From: an uncultured bacterium
Lineage (GTDB): Bacteria > Bdellovibrionota_C > UBA2361 > JANWWW01
DNA length: 64,000 nucleotides
Assembly (NCBI GenBank): GCA_938038205.1
Contig: CALHSA010000001.1
Location: forward strand, 1-64,000
Reading direction: 5' to 3'
Below, piece by piece: positions 32,582 through 41,917 of the stretch. Made by a program: the position numbers and the translations under genes. The notes beneath the pieces were generated by a model. The model saw only the letters and a program-made list of their open reading frames with translations. It made no database searches and was not told the DNA's origin. The number at the start of each line of letters is the position of its first letter. Position 1 is the first letter of the stretch.

Positions 32582-32587
32582 TATACT
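32582..32587 (+). promoter_or_regulatory. Probable -10 element of the RNase G/E gene
   Basis: TATACT ends 10 nt before the ATG at 32598. The gap holds no Shine-Dalgarno sequence. It faces the TGTATAAT element of the FHA gene across about 40 nt. Confidence 0.45.
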
Positions 32588-32597
32588 GACGCAAGTC

Positions 32598-34229
32598 ATG
32601 CCCAAGCTTCTTCTACTTAATACCATAAATCAAGAAGAGCAAAGAGCAGCTGTGGTTGAAAATGGTAGATTGATAGAACTTGAGATTGAAAGTGCAAAGA
32701 ATATATCCAAAAAAGGAAACATATACAAGGGGATTGTCAATAGAGTAGAGAGTAGCCTTCAAGCGGGTTTTGTAGATTTAGGTTTAACGAGAAATGGGTT
32801 TTTGCAAATTCAGGAGTTGAATGAATTTTTGTTAAATATTAAATCTAATCGTAAAAGTCATGCGAATATTCGTGGCGATATAAAAAGATATCTTAAGCCA
32901 GGTCAGGAAGTTTTAGTTCAGGTTGTTAAGGATGAAACAGAATCTAAAGGAGCTATGTTAACTATGAATATAGCGATACCAGGAAAGTACACGGTTTTAT
33001 TGGTGGGAAGCTCTCGCACTGGAGTTTCTAAGAGAGTAAAAGATACTCAAGTGAGTGAACGTTTTAAACAAGCTCTAAAAGAAATTAGTTTCGATCGCGA
33101 AAACTTCGGAGTTATTGCCAGAACCTCTGCCATCGGGAGAACCACGGCCGAATTAATTAGGGATATAAAGATCTGTTTTGACAAATGGAATAGGATAGAG
33201 GCGGCATTTAAAAGCGCTCAAGCTCCTGCGTTGTTGTACAGCGAAGAAGGTTTTTCAACTCGGATAGTGAGGGAGTATTTCTCATCTGATGTTCTTGAAA
33301 TAATAACTGATTCCTCACATTCGTTTAATGAAATTAAAGATTTCATTGAGGAGACGATGCCAAGATATAGAAATCGTGTAAGGCTCTATGAAAGCGACAC
33401 TCCACTATTCAGCTTTTATAACATAGAGGAAGAGGTTCAGAAAACTTTTAGTCCAGTTGTTGAACTAAACTCTGGAGGCTTCTTAGTAATTGAGCCTCTT
33501 GAGAGTTTGGTAGCAATTGATGTGAACTCTGGAAAAGCTAAATCTGGGTATGATTTTGAGACAAATGCTTTCAGAACTAATTTAGAAGCAGTTGTTGAAA
33601 TAGCGAGACAGCTTAGACTTCGAGATCTTGGTGGTCTGATAATTGTAGATTTAATAGACATGAAAAATCCGCAGAATATTAAAGAGGTTGAGAGACGATT
33701 GAAACAAGAGGTTAGCAAGGATAGAGCGAGAGTCGAGGTTGGTTCGATATCAAAGTTTGGTTTACTGGAATTAAGTAGACAGCGAATTAGATCTTCTGTC
33801 AATAGTCAGCTTTTTCTTAAGTGTCCTTACTGTTTGGGATCTGGTAGAATCCGGGGTCCCGAATTAGTGGCTTTGGATATTATACGGAAACTTCAATCAG
33901 CCGTAACGAGTGGAAAAATTCAAAGGGCCACGGTACATGTGGCATTCACTGCCGGTCTATATCTACTAAATTTCAGAAAGAAAGATTTAACTGCGCTTGA
34001 GAGTAAGTATAATTGTGAAATAATTTTGGTACCAAATGAGAGATTTAGGCCAGATGAGTTCCAGATTGAATTTGAAGAAAAGAAATTGACCTCCCTTCGA
34101 ATTGAGGAAACAGATCGTGAGGATGAAATTTGGTTTATTGAAAGAGTGCGCTCACTTCATGCGAGGTGGAGGAAGTCTGCTATTGAAAGAAAATCAATAC
34201 TGCTAGAGAGTGACCCAATTCTTAGATGA
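32598..34229 (+). CDS. rng: Ribonuclease G/E family endoribonuclease
   Basis: A 543-residue RNase G/E. The S1 RNA-binding domain lies at about 37-130 (GNIYKGIVNRVESSLQAGFVDLG). The DNase I-like catalytic domain contains VAIDVNSGKAKS and VDLIDM with the two metal-binding Asp. The Zn-link Cys pair is in CPYCLGSGR. There is no long C-terminal scaffold, so RNase G or a minimal RNase E is meant. Its role is rRNA maturation and mRNA decay. It overlaps yggS by 20 nt. Confidence 0.93.
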   Translation: MPKLLLLNTINQEEQRAAVVENGRLIELEIESAKNISKKGNIYKGIVNRVESSLQAGFVDLGLTRNGFLQIQELNEFLLNIKSNRKSHANIRGDIKRYLKPGQEVLVQVVKDETESKGAMLTMNIAIPGKYTVLLVGSSRTGVSKRVKDTQVSERFKQALKEISFDRENFGVIARTSAIGRTTAELIRDIKICFDKWNRIEAAFKSAQAPALLYSEEGFSTRIVREYFSSDVLEIITDSSHSFNEIKDFIEETMPRYRNRVRLYESDTPLFSFYNIEEEVQKTFSPVVELNSGGFLVIEPLESLVAIDVNSGKAKSGYDFETNAFRTNLEAVVEIARQLRLRDLGGLIIVDLIDMKNPQNIKEVERRLKQEVSKDRARVEVGSISKFGLLELSRQRIRSSVNSQLFLKCPYCLGSGRIRGPELVALDIIRKLQSAVTSGKIQRATVHVAFTAGLYLLNFRKKDLTALESKYNCEIILVPNERFRPDEFQIEFEEKKLTSLRIEETDREDEIWFIERVRSLHARWRKSAIERKSILLESDPILR

Positions 34230-34833
34230 TCTTTGTGAGTACCTGAACTCAATAAAGAAAACGCCAGCAGAGGTAGGTTTTGTAATTTCCTCGAAAAATA
34301 GGACTTTAAAAGATATGGAAAAAGCTTTAACAATTGTATCCCAGTATGGTTTCAAGTTTGTTAGGTTTGGGGAAAATAGAATTAGTGAACTTTTGAAAAA
34401 ACTTAGAAGTTTTGGTAATCCTGACTTGTTTCATTACATAGGAATATCTCAAACTCGTATTGTTGAAAAACTCGCACAGCAAGATATTTTTATTGAAACT
34501 GTCCAATCAAAGAAACAGCTAGATATCATCAGAAAGTTCTCAAGAAAATGTTTTATTCAAGTGAACATCTCGAATGATATAAAAAAGTCAGGATTCTCAT
34601 TGAATGATGCATTGGAATTGACCCCACAGTATTATGATGTCATAGAGGGAGTGATGACAATATTGGATCCTAATCTAAAAAGAGAGGAAAGAGTAAAATT
34701 GTACAGCTCGTTGCGTAGTTCATTTAAAGAGCTTCTATTGAGTGCAGGAATGTCTGAGGATTGGAAAGAGGCTTTATACGCAGGCTCAGATATAATTCGT
34801 ATAGGCCGGGCTTTGTTTGAAGGCTTAAACTAA
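34210..34833 (+). CDS. PLP homeostasis protein, YggS/PROSC family
   Basis: A 207-residue pyridoxal-phosphate-binding barrel protein of the YggS family. The PLP Lys is Lys29 in VISSKNRT (family VAVSK). FGENRISE, HYIGISQTRIVEK, FIQVNISNDIKKSG and the phosphate-binding end LSAGMSEDW plus GSDIIRIGRALF match the family plan. It starts at GTG within the rng end. YggS proteins hold PLP and balance amino acid pools; an enzymatic activity is not established. The end overlaps nuoN by 9 nt. Confidence 0.88.
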   Translation: MTQFLDDLCEYLNSIKKTPAEVGFVISSKNRTLKDMEKALTIVSQYGFKFVRFGENRISELLKKLRSFGNPDLFHYIGISQTRIVEKLAQQDIFIETVQSKKQLDIIRKFSRKCFIQVNISNDIKKSGFSLNDALELTPQYYDVIEGVMTILDPNLKREERVKLYSSLRSSFKELLLSAGMSEDWKEALYAGSDIIRIGRALFEGLN

Positions 34834-36012
34834 CTTAAGTAGCTTTAGAAGAAGCGAGGGATACTTAATAATAATAACGTTTAAAATTAGGATTAAGAAA
34901 ACTAGAGAAACTGATTCTCTTGGCAGTTTTGGATTTGGCTTTTCAAACATATCTGATGCAATTTTTAAGTAAAAATACGAAACTGAGAATAAACTTAAAG
35001 CTAAAAGTCCAGGAATTAAAGGATAAGTTATGTTTGATACGGTAAGAATTAAAATTTTAATTAAAGTTATTAGAAGTATTGGTGCTACCCCTCCCATAAT
35101 TATGAGAGATATTCCAACTAACCAAGGGTGTTGTACATCATCTGCTCCATTAACAGATCGAAAGGCAATCATACCAGCCAGCGAGTAGATAAAAGCAAGT
35201 AACAAACAGATAACGGGGTTAGCAATTGAAGCAAAATAAATTAGAACACTAAATGTAAAAAAGGAAGAACCGGCGAATAAACTCCGAACTGAGGTGGAGT
35301 ATGCAATTAATCCAAAGCCAATAAAAGCCGATGGTACCGAGGCAAGTCTTATGAATTCATTTAATTCAGGTGCTTTTGAAATAATGCCACAGATAACTGA
35401 GAAGATTGCAAATTTATAAAAATTAGTCCAAAAACTTAAACGCGAACCATCTAAAACTTCAAAATAAAGTGAGTAACCTGTTGGGTTAATAACAGGAAGT
35501 CCAAGTTTAATAAGGAGCCCTGTGAAAAAAATAATTTGAGCCATTTTGGATGAATTTACTAAAGAAAAATCTTTCAAATCCGCACCAAAGATGAAAGATA
35601 TAACAATAATTGATATGCCTAAGGCGGAGAAGATTAAGTAATTAAGTGCATATTTTCCGGATTCCGACCAATTATAATCTTTAAACAGTATCCCTATTGT
35701 AGAAACCGATAATGTTGATAAACCGATCAGTATGCCCAACATATCACCTAGGCAAACTGAAATTAATCCTCCAAAGAGTCCAAACAAAGCTGCCGCACGA
35801 TCTAGATAATCCACTTTGGTATTCAACCAACTCCAAACAAGGAATAAGATGATCAAAAAGTGGAGTGAAAGGTCTGTAATTTTTTCTCCAGTAGGGAGTA
35901 AAAGAAGCATTGTGATAATTCCAAAAACTACAGAAAAGTACCGGGATCCCAGCTTTTTACTAAGCATGGTTATCAGTCCTAATGCTGCTGGCAAATAAAT
36001 TGATAAGTTCAT
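34825..36012 (-). CDS. nuoN: NADH dehydrogenase subunit N
   Basis: A 395-residue antiporter-like membrane subunit of complex I. About eleven to twelve membrane helices are seen, with the conserved sequence KLGLPVINPTGYSLYFEVLDGS (normally KxGxxPFHxWxPDVYEG). Here the canonical PFH-W-PD residues are not all kept. NuoN is usually near 480 residues, so about two helices are lost. It is the last gene of the nuo block and overlaps nuoM by 4 nt. A divergent sequence and short length suggest a reduced or specialised complex. Confidence 0.75.
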   Translation of the reverse strand: MNLSIYLPAALGLITMLSKKLGSRYFSVVFGIITMLLLLPTGEKITDLSLHFLIILFLVWSWLNTKVDYLDRAAALFGLFGGLISVCLGDMLGILIGLSTLSVSTIGILFKDYNWSESGKYALNYLIFSALGISIIVISFIFGADLKDFSLVNSSKMAQIIFFTGLLIKLGLPVINPTGYSLYFEVLDGSRLSFWTNFYKFAIFSVICGIISKAPELNEFIRLASVPSAFIGFGLIAYSTSVRSLFAGSSFFTFSVLIYFASIANPVICLLLAFIYSLAGMIAFRSVNGADDVQHPWLVGISLIIMGGVAPILLITLIKILILTVSNITYPLIPGLLALSLFSVSYFYLKIASDMFEKPNPKLPRESVSLVFLILILNVIIIKYPSLLLKLLKLV

Positions 36013-37232
36013 GTTGATTCTGTCAAATAATTAGATTTGTAATGTTGTTCTATCCCAGACACTTCAGGTTGGATTAAGTTTGGCCAAAAACCAATGAAAA
36101 ATATTACTAGAACGAAAAGATCTACACTTGATAATTTCAATTTTATTCTTGAATTACTGATTATATTTAATCCAAGCCAAGCTAAAAGAATTAAAGAGAA
36201 GGCTGAGAGGAAACATTCCCAAACTGAGCTATTGTACAGTATTGACAATAAACCTAAATCTGACCAGAAAACTAAACTAAATGGTTGTCCAATTAAAGCT
36301 AAGACACTTATAAGCCCTGCTAATGAAATACTCTGGATTTCTCGTTGTCTAGATAGATAAATTAAATAACCTAAAAAGATACCGTGTCCCAAGAAAAAAA
36401 TTGAAGATATCTGATATGAGAGTTTTAAATCCACGTTTGCCGAAGCAAAAAATAGCGCAAGGTGCACAGCCGATGCAAAAGCGAGTTGTGACGTCAAATC
36501 CTTTGCCTTCAACACATTAAATGCTGCAAAAAACGTTGCTAATACAGAGATCGAAACAAATAAATTATTAGGTTGGTAAAAATCTCCAAATCGTACTAGG
36601 AATAATAAGGGAAGCTTTGAAAGAAGAGAACTCATGAAAACAACTGACTCCACCCTACATTCAGAGTAGGCTTGAACCTGCCAAGATGTGAAAGGAAATA
36701 AAGGGGCTTTTGCTATAATGCCTACAAAAACAAGGATTGATGCAAATTCATTAAAACCTTTTTGGTTTAAAACTACAGCGGATATTAAGGCCGAAAAACT
36801 AAAAACAGAGTATTTTAAAAATCTTAAACTAGCAAATTTTCCCTGATCTCTTGTGTAGCTAATTAAAAAAACAAAAACTGATGCGGTTTCAAATAATAAT
36901 AAAAAAACAATCGGATTGTTAGCTAATGTAGCTAGCAACGCTGAGGTTAAAGCGGCAGAGGTTTTCCAATTTATAGAGTCCTCATTTTTTAAGTAAACCC
37001 AACTAATCAACGATATTATGGGTAAAATGCAAAGCGTAATCTTATCAAAAACGCAGTTTGATCCGAGAAAATCACTCAAAGCTTTTGTTACTAAGAGAAC
37101 TGGATCTAGAACAATTATTATTAAAAATAGCAGTACAGTTAAAACTAAAAGAGTATTTAAGAATAAAATGTTGAACCTTTGACTTATGTAGCCTAGGGAA
37201 ATTACAGAGAATAAAATCAAAAAAGCTTCCAT
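36009..37232 (-). CDS. nuoM: NADH dehydrogenase subunit M
   Basis: A 407-residue antiporter-like subunit. The core shows LLFETASVFVFLISYT with the conserved Glu. GIIAKAPLFPFTSWQVQAYSE matches the GFxxKxPxxPxHxWLPDAHxE motif with its Lys kept but His and Pro-Asp lost. NuoM is usually about 490-510 residues. It has about twelve membrane helices. The overlap with nuoN (4 nt) and 2-nt gap from nuoL place it in the operon. NuoM is favoured over a second NuoN by order; the sequence alone would not decide. Confidence 0.75.
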   Translation of the reverse strand: MEAFLILFSVISLGYISQRFNILFLNTLLVLTVLLFLIIIVLDPVLLVTKALSDFLGSNCVFDKITLCILPIISLISWVYLKNEDSINWKTSAALTSALLATLANNPIVFLLLFETASVFVFLISYTRDQGKFASLRFLKYSVFSFSALISAVVLNQKGFNEFASILVFVGIIAKAPLFPFTSWQVQAYSECRVESVVFMSSLLSKLPLLFLVRFGDFYQPNNLFVSISVLATFFAAFNVLKAKDLTSQLAFASAVHLALFFASANVDLKLSYQISSIFFLGHGIFLGYLIYLSRQREIQSISLAGLISVLALIGQPFSLVFWSDLGLLSILYNSSVWECFLSAFSLILLAWLGLNIISNSRIKLKLSSVDLFVLVIFFIGFWPNLIQPEVSGIEQHYKSNYLTEST

Positions 37233-37234
37233 GA

Positions 37235-38677
37235 TTACTGAGATAAGTAAAGAAAAGTTATTAAGATTAAAACACTGATAATGAAGAGCGATTGAAAGGA
37301 TGAATATGAATACTTGCTAAAAGCGAATCCAGTCAATTTTGCAGTATCTTGAAAACTAGCTACAATTATCTCTAACGCATTGGCTGTACCTTTTGATAAG
37401 GATGAAAATATTTTTACAATAAATTGGGCACTGTTAAGTATAAGATTCTCAAAAAGTTCAGAAATATTCCTTCTAAACATTTTAAATAAAAGTTCGTAGA
37501 AAATAACGCTTACTGAAAATAAAACGATAGACTTAACCATATTTAACTCAAATTTTGTTGAGGATAATGAGTAAATTAGAGATGTAAGAGTAAGTAAAAA
37601 AACAATTATATTTGTGATTTTAAACGTATTCTCTGAACTACTGCTGTTAACTAATCTTCTCCAGAATGAGTATCCATAAATGTAGGTTAAAATCGTTATT
37701 GCGTCCACCATGTATAGATCAACGTTTAACTGGGCTTTGTAGGTGCCAACCCCAAAAGAGCCAACACCAGCTAAACTGAGCGATAAAGCTATTAGCGCTA
37801 TTTTCTCTAGATTCGATTGAGATACTTTCCTTAAATCATCAAATAAGGTTGAGTGTGATTTAGTGCTTAAGTGTCCAATGTAAAGAAATGCCGCACATTT
37901 AAAAAATGCATGTGCAAAAAACATAGAAATAAAAACATCAGGAAAACTTACCGCACTGATAACAAGCAAACTAAGATTACTGATCGTTGAATAAGCAAGC
38001 ATTTCTTTAGCGTCTTTACTTATAATTGCGCTGTAAGCAGCTAATATCCCCGTTAATCCAGCTAAATAATTGATCCAACTTGGAATCATTTGATTAAATT
38101 TCCAAATTAATATTGCTCCTGCTCCTACCATAGTGGCTGAATGTAAAAGGCTTGATACAGGAGTGGGCCCTGCCATTGCAAACTTTAGCCAAGGGAAAAA
38201 AAATACCTGAGCAGATTTTCCAAAAGCACATAAGATGATAGCCGGAGCTAATGAGTTAGTTTGAAAACTTAACAATTCTCTAATAGATACGGTTTTGTAG
38301 TTAATAAAACTTTGAGCAATTAAAAGCAGAAATCCAATATCTGCGACTTTGTTGAATATAAGAACAAGGTTTGATTTTTTAACTGCATCATCCGTGTTGT
38401 AAAACCTTACCAGAAAGAAAGATGAAAGCCCAAGACCCTCCCAAAAAGCGTAAGCTAAAAGCAAATTATCCATCAAAAGGAATCCAATCATGCTGAAACA
38501 AAAAATAGTTAGCCAGAAGAAGTATCTAGCTTTGTGCTCCTTTACGTAATAGTAGCTATAGACGCCAACAATCAATGATAAAGCAAGGACCAAAACAACT
38601 AAATTCAGAATGTCTGGTGAAAAATCAAAATCAAATGTCGCTTCTATTTGTCCAAGCTTAAAAAGAGTGAGCTCCAT
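37235..38677 (-). CDS. nuoL: NADH dehydrogenase subunit L
   Basis: A 480-residue proton-pumping subunit. ARYFFWLTIFCFSMIGFLLM, DNLLLAYAFWEGLGLSSFFLV and FFFPWLKFAMAGPTPVSSLLHSATMVGAGAIL are the antiporter-like signatures. The transmembrane Glu is in WEGLGL and the key Lys in ISKDAKEMLAYSTISNL. NuoL normally has 610-650 residues with a long lateral helix HL; the C-terminal 130 residues look reduced. It lies 1 nt after nuoK. Confidence 0.87.
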   Translation of the reverse strand: MELTLFKLGQIEATFDFDFSPDILNLVVLVLALSLIVGVYSYYYVKEHKARYFFWLTIFCFSMIGFLLMDNLLLAYAFWEGLGLSSFFLVRFYNTDDAVKKSNLVLIFNKVADIGFLLLIAQSFINYKTVSIRELLSFQTNSLAPAIILCAFGKSAQVFFFPWLKFAMAGPTPVSSLLHSATMVGAGAILIWKFNQMIPSWINYLAGLTGILAAYSAIISKDAKEMLAYSTISNLSLLVISAVSFPDVFISMFFAHAFFKCAAFLYIGHLSTKSHSTLFDDLRKVSQSNLEKIALIALSLSLAGVGSFGVGTYKAQLNVDLYMVDAITILTYIYGYSFWRRLVNSSSSENTFKITNIIVFLLTLTSLIYSLSSTKFELNMVKSIVLFSVSVIFYELLFKMFRRNISELFENLILNSAQFIVKIFSSLSKGTANALEIIVASFQDTAKLTGFAFSKYSYSSFQSLFIISVLILITFLYLSQ

Positions 38678-38678
38678 T

Positions 38679-38933
38679 TTAGGAACTATTCTTACTCGAG
38701 GCTTTTATTTGAGCTGTTGTAAGAATTACCGTTTCAACAACTGCAACCGATAGTAAAAATAGTATTAGAAGCACGATTGAAATGCTGCCAGAGGTTGAAA
38801 AATTACAGGCAAGGACTAAAAAAACTCCGTTTAATATCAACTCTAGAGCTAGAAGAATTAGAATAGGAGATGGCTTTAGTATTATCATTGAAGCTCCTAG
38901 AGCAATGTGTAAAGAAGCTAAAAATTTAATCAT
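38679..38933 (-). CDS. nuoK: NADH dehydrogenase subunit K
   Basis: An 84-residue membrane subunit with three helices. The pattern LASLHIALGASMIILKPSPILILLALELILNGVFLVL matches the NuoK LxxxElmlNav motif, with its Glu in LALELILN. It is shorter than the usual 100 residues because the first helix is cut. It overlaps nuoJ by 8 nt. The role is proton translocation within the membrane arm. Confidence 0.85.
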   Translation of the reverse strand: MIKFLASLHIALGASMIILKPSPILILLALELILNGVFLVLACNFSTSGSISIVLLILFLLSVAVVETVILTTAQIKASSKNSS

Positions 38934-39390
38934 CTCTTGAAATAAGTAAATAACTTACAAGTATAGCATTCAATAGTACTCCTAACGATAATAGGTGATA
39001 AAGATAGTTATTTGCTAACAAATCTCCAAGATCTTTAACGTCAAAATTGGTATTATTAAAGTTAAGCGAGCTTAACGAGTAATAAACAAATAAAAAGACT
39101 AAAAGGAAAATAAGTAAACTTTTTAATAAACTTAAGTATGTAAATTCAATCTTCGATCCAAGTGACAAGATCATTATTGTCATTAAAATTAAAACGATAA
39201 TTCCACCTGCATAAACAGCAATTTGAACTATCCCAAGAAACGTTAACCCTTTAAGGATAAAAAGAAATCCAATTACAGTGGTATTGATAGCTAAGCCAAG
39301 AGCAGACATCAAAACATTTCTGGAGGATGCCACCATAATAGCTGACATTAAAATTGCGATATAAAGAAAATACTCTATAACCAAGCCCAT
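38926..39390 (-). CDS. nuoJ: NADH dehydrogenase subunit J
   Basis: A 154-residue membrane subunit. Helix 3 contains FLGIVQIAVYAGGIIVLILMTIMILS, close to the NuoJ VQvivYvGAimvLflFvvMml motif with its Tyr-Ala-Gly core. About five helices are visible. It overlaps nuoH by 16 nt. In most nuo operons nuoI lies between nuoH and nuoJ; here the two genes overlap, so nuoI cannot be present. Confidence 0.88.
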   Translation of the reverse strand: MGLVIEYFLYIAILMSAIMVASSRNVLMSALGLAINTTVIGFLFILKGLTFLGIVQIAVYAGGIIVLILMTIMILSLGSKIEFTYLSLLKSLLIFLLVFLFVYYSLSSLNFNNTNFDVKDLGDLLANNYLYHLLSLGVLLNAILVSYLLISRDD

Positions 39391-40454
39391 TTTATTCCAA
39401 TAATTAAGCCCAAGTTAATAATGGCTAGAGGGAGTAAAAACTTCCAGCATATTAACATTAGCTGATCAAATCTAAACCTAGGCAAGGTCCACCTAATCAC
39501 GATCTGTATAAAGCACAAAAATACAACTTTGGACATCAGAATTAAATGCCCCAATAAAAACCCAGCAAATGTCTCAGGAATACTTATAAAGGGCAAGTGC
39601 CACCCACCTAAAAAACACAGGCTTAAGACAAGACTAAGTAGAGCTATTTCAGCAAACTCTCCAAACCAGAATAGGAGAAATTTCATACCTGAATATTCAG
39701 TAAAGTATCCTGCAACTAATTCACTTTCACTCTCTGCCAAATCAAAGGGACCTCTTTTAGTTTCCGCCATCCCTGCTACAAACATCAAGAAAAATCCTAG
39801 AGGCATTGATAGTATTCCCCAGTACGTTTTTTGAGCATTAACGATTTCTATTAAATTAGCAGTTCCGTACCACAGGATTACTCCTAAGAAAGTTAGTCCC
39901 AACACTAACTCGTAAGATATCATCTGAGCCGAAGCTCTGAGTGAACCAAGAAAAGCAAATTTACTACCAGAGCTCCAGCCAGCTAAATTTGTGCCGTACA
40001 CGGCAACTGTGGTTAGAGCAAATATGAATAAGAGATCAAATTGCGTTGATACAATATACGGTGAGATCTTTACCCCAAAAATTTCAAAGGATGGACCGAA
40101 AGGGATAAAACCAAAACATAAAAAAATAGGAAAAGCGGCAGCAAAAGGTGCTAAATTATGTAAAATTGCTGAAACTTTTGATGGTTTGAAATCCTCTTTC
40201 GTTAGTGCTTTTATTGGGTCACAGAATAAAGTATTAATGAGTCCTAGTTTGGCAAGAACAAAAATAAATGGTTTTAATACGAATAAATATCTCGGCAGTT
40301 GAATATCCAATCCAGCTCTATTTGCGCCAAGACGATCCTGCATTAATGCTGACACCTTTCTCTCAAACCATACATTCATAACGGTTAAGCCAAAACCTAT
40401 ATTTAATACAAATAGAGATAAAACAAACGTGGTTAAAAATACTTCAAATCCCAT
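39375..40454 (-). CDS. nuoH: NADH dehydrogenase subunit H
   Basis: A 359-residue membrane subunit at the quinone site. The signatures ERKVSALMQDRLGANRAG, the long internal loop with GMAETKRGPFDLAESESELVAGY, and SGMKFLLFWFGEFA are very conserved. About eight helices are seen. The quinone-cavity acidic residues in FDLAESESE are kept. It overlaps nuoG by 11 nt and nuoJ by 16 nt. The strong conservation contrasts with the short NuoL, M and N. Confidence 0.93.
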   Translation of the reverse strand: MGFEVFLTTFVLSLFVLNIGFGLTVMNVWFERKVSALMQDRLGANRAGLDIQLPRYLFVLKPFIFVLAKLGLINTLFCDPIKALTKEDFKPSKVSAILHNLAPFAAAFPIFLCFGFIPFGPSFEIFGVKISPYIVSTQFDLLFIFALTTVAVYGTNLAGWSSGSKFAFLGSLRASAQMISYELVLGLTFLGVILWYGTANLIEIVNAQKTYWGILSMPLGFFLMFVAGMAETKRGPFDLAESESELVAGYFTEYSGMKFLLFWFGEFAEIALLSLVLSLCFLGGWHLPFISIPETFAGFLLGHLILMSKVVFLCFIQIVIRWTLPRFRFDQLMLICWKFLLPLAIINLGLIIGIKWAWL

Positions 40455-41862
40455 AGACTGAAGTAATACTATCCTTCAGTTCTAGATTTAACTGAAACTG
40501 CTCCAACAGTATTTCAGCTTCTGATTTAAAATATGAGTAGAAGATTGGTCTTATTTCCTGAACAATTCCATCAGAGTTTATGAAATGTCCACTTTTTTCA
40601 TAAACATTCTTTGTGGGAATTAAGTTAGCTGCAAATCGATTTAAAGAGTAATCACTTGTAAAAATAAAATCAAATCTCCCATCAACCTTTAAAAAACTTA
40701 CCTCAAAGCTAGTAAGACCTATTAAACCAATCTTTCCAGGATCCTCATTAATTTCTAAAGATTTCTGTATTTTAATACCCAGTTTTTCAAATGTTTTCCA
40801 ATTTGGAGAGTAATCTGGTTTGATAAGAATTTGCTCTAAATTAGATAAACTTCTCTCTATTTTTAAGCCATAGATAGTAACGTTGTTAAATTTTTCAGCT
40901 AATAGTTTAAACGCTGCTATGTCTTCAAAGGTTAAAAAAGCAGATAATACCAAGGTGATTCTATCACCAGAGATTACAGCATCTTTAAAATTTTTTAAAT
41001 GAGTACTATAGCTGTAACTTTGCGGGAAAAAGTTTTTTTGCCTAAATCTTTCAAATCCAAACCTTCCCTCATCACAAAGCCACTCTTTGTTAACCTCTTT
41101 GTTGTAGCGAGCTTTAATTGTAATAAATTTACCATCTCTTTCATGAACTTTGACTGAGCAGTTTTTTGAACAACCTACACAAATTGTATCTGTAGTTTTT
41201 GTAAACCATATTCTGGAGTTAAATCGCCAATCCGAGTAAGTTAATGCTCCAACAGGGCAGAGATCTATGATTACTGCGGAAAAAGGATTATTAACCTGTC
41301 GCCCAGGGTACACATCGATCTCTGATTTGTCGCCTCTATTAATAATTGCTAACTCAGAGGTTTTTGTAACCTCATCAAGAAATCTAACGCACCTCGAGCA
41401 TAAAATACATCTTTCTGCGTCTAAGATAATATGTTTTCCAATTTGGAAAGCCTTTTTCTTTTTTACTTTTGTTTCTAACAGTCGACTACCTTTTCTACTG
41501 TACTCGAAGTAGTAATCCTGAAGCTTGCAGTGTCCACTTTGGTCACATATTGTGCAGTCTAGAGGGTGATTTTTCAGTATAAATTCCAAATTAGCGGCTT
41601 GAGTTTCAGCTACTCTCTGGCTACTTCTATGAGTAAAAATTTCCATACCATCAGTGGCAAAAGTATTACAAGCAATTACTAGTTTAGGAGCACCTTTTAA
41701 TTCTACCTGACACATTCTGCAATTGCCTGCTATGCTTAAATCTGGATGATAGCAATAATGAGGAATTTCAATCCCGATCAGCTTTGCAGCCTCTATTATG
41801 TTGGTTCCTTTTGGGACTTGGATGGGAATGTCGTCGATCTTTATTGAAACCAGTTCAGACAT
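40444..41862 (-). CDS. nuoG: NADH dehydrogenase iron-sulfur subunit G, short form
   Basis: A 472-residue peripheral-arm subunit. All Fe-S ligands are present: Cys37, 48, 51 and 65 for the 2Fe-2S centre; His99, Cys103, 106 and 112 for the His-ligated cluster; Cys152, 155, 158 and 202 for the next; Cys228, 231, 235 and 263 match the extra N7 cluster. The molybdopterin-like C-terminal part (about 280-472) is much shorter than in E. coli NuoG (about 900 residues). The gene is first in the block, so nuoA-F must lie elsewhere. Confidence 0.93.
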   Translation of the reverse strand: MSELVSIKIDDIPIQVPKGTNIIEAAKLIGIEIPHYCYHPDLSIAGNCRMCQVELKGAPKLVIACNTFATDGMEIFTHRSSQRVAETQAANLEFILKNHPLDCTICDQSGHCKLQDYYFEYSRKGSRLLETKVKKKKAFQIGKHIILDAERCILCSRCVRFLDEVTKTSELAIINRGDKSEIDVYPGRQVNNPFSAVIIDLCPVGALTYSDWRFNSRIWFTKTTDTICVGCSKNCSVKVHERDGKFITIKARYNKEVNKEWLCDEGRFGFERFRQKNFFPQSYSYSTHLKNFKDAVISGDRITLVLSAFLTFEDIAAFKLLAEKFNNVTIYGLKIERSLSNLEQILIKPDYSPNWKTFEKLGIKIQKSLEINEDPGKIGLIGLTSFEVSFLKVDGRFDFIFTSDYSLNRFAANLIPTKNVYEKSGHFINSDGIVQEIRPIFYSYFKSEAEILLEQFQLNLELKDSITSVYGI

Positions 41863-41917
41863 TAACCCCCATTGTATTAAATTTTAGGTTTAATTACATA
41901 TTACTAATTACTAATAA

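Noticed and set aside
39529-40302. Plus-strand frames opposite nuoH
   Set aside because: They mirror a highly conserved membrane gene and have no signal, domain or ribosome site of their own.
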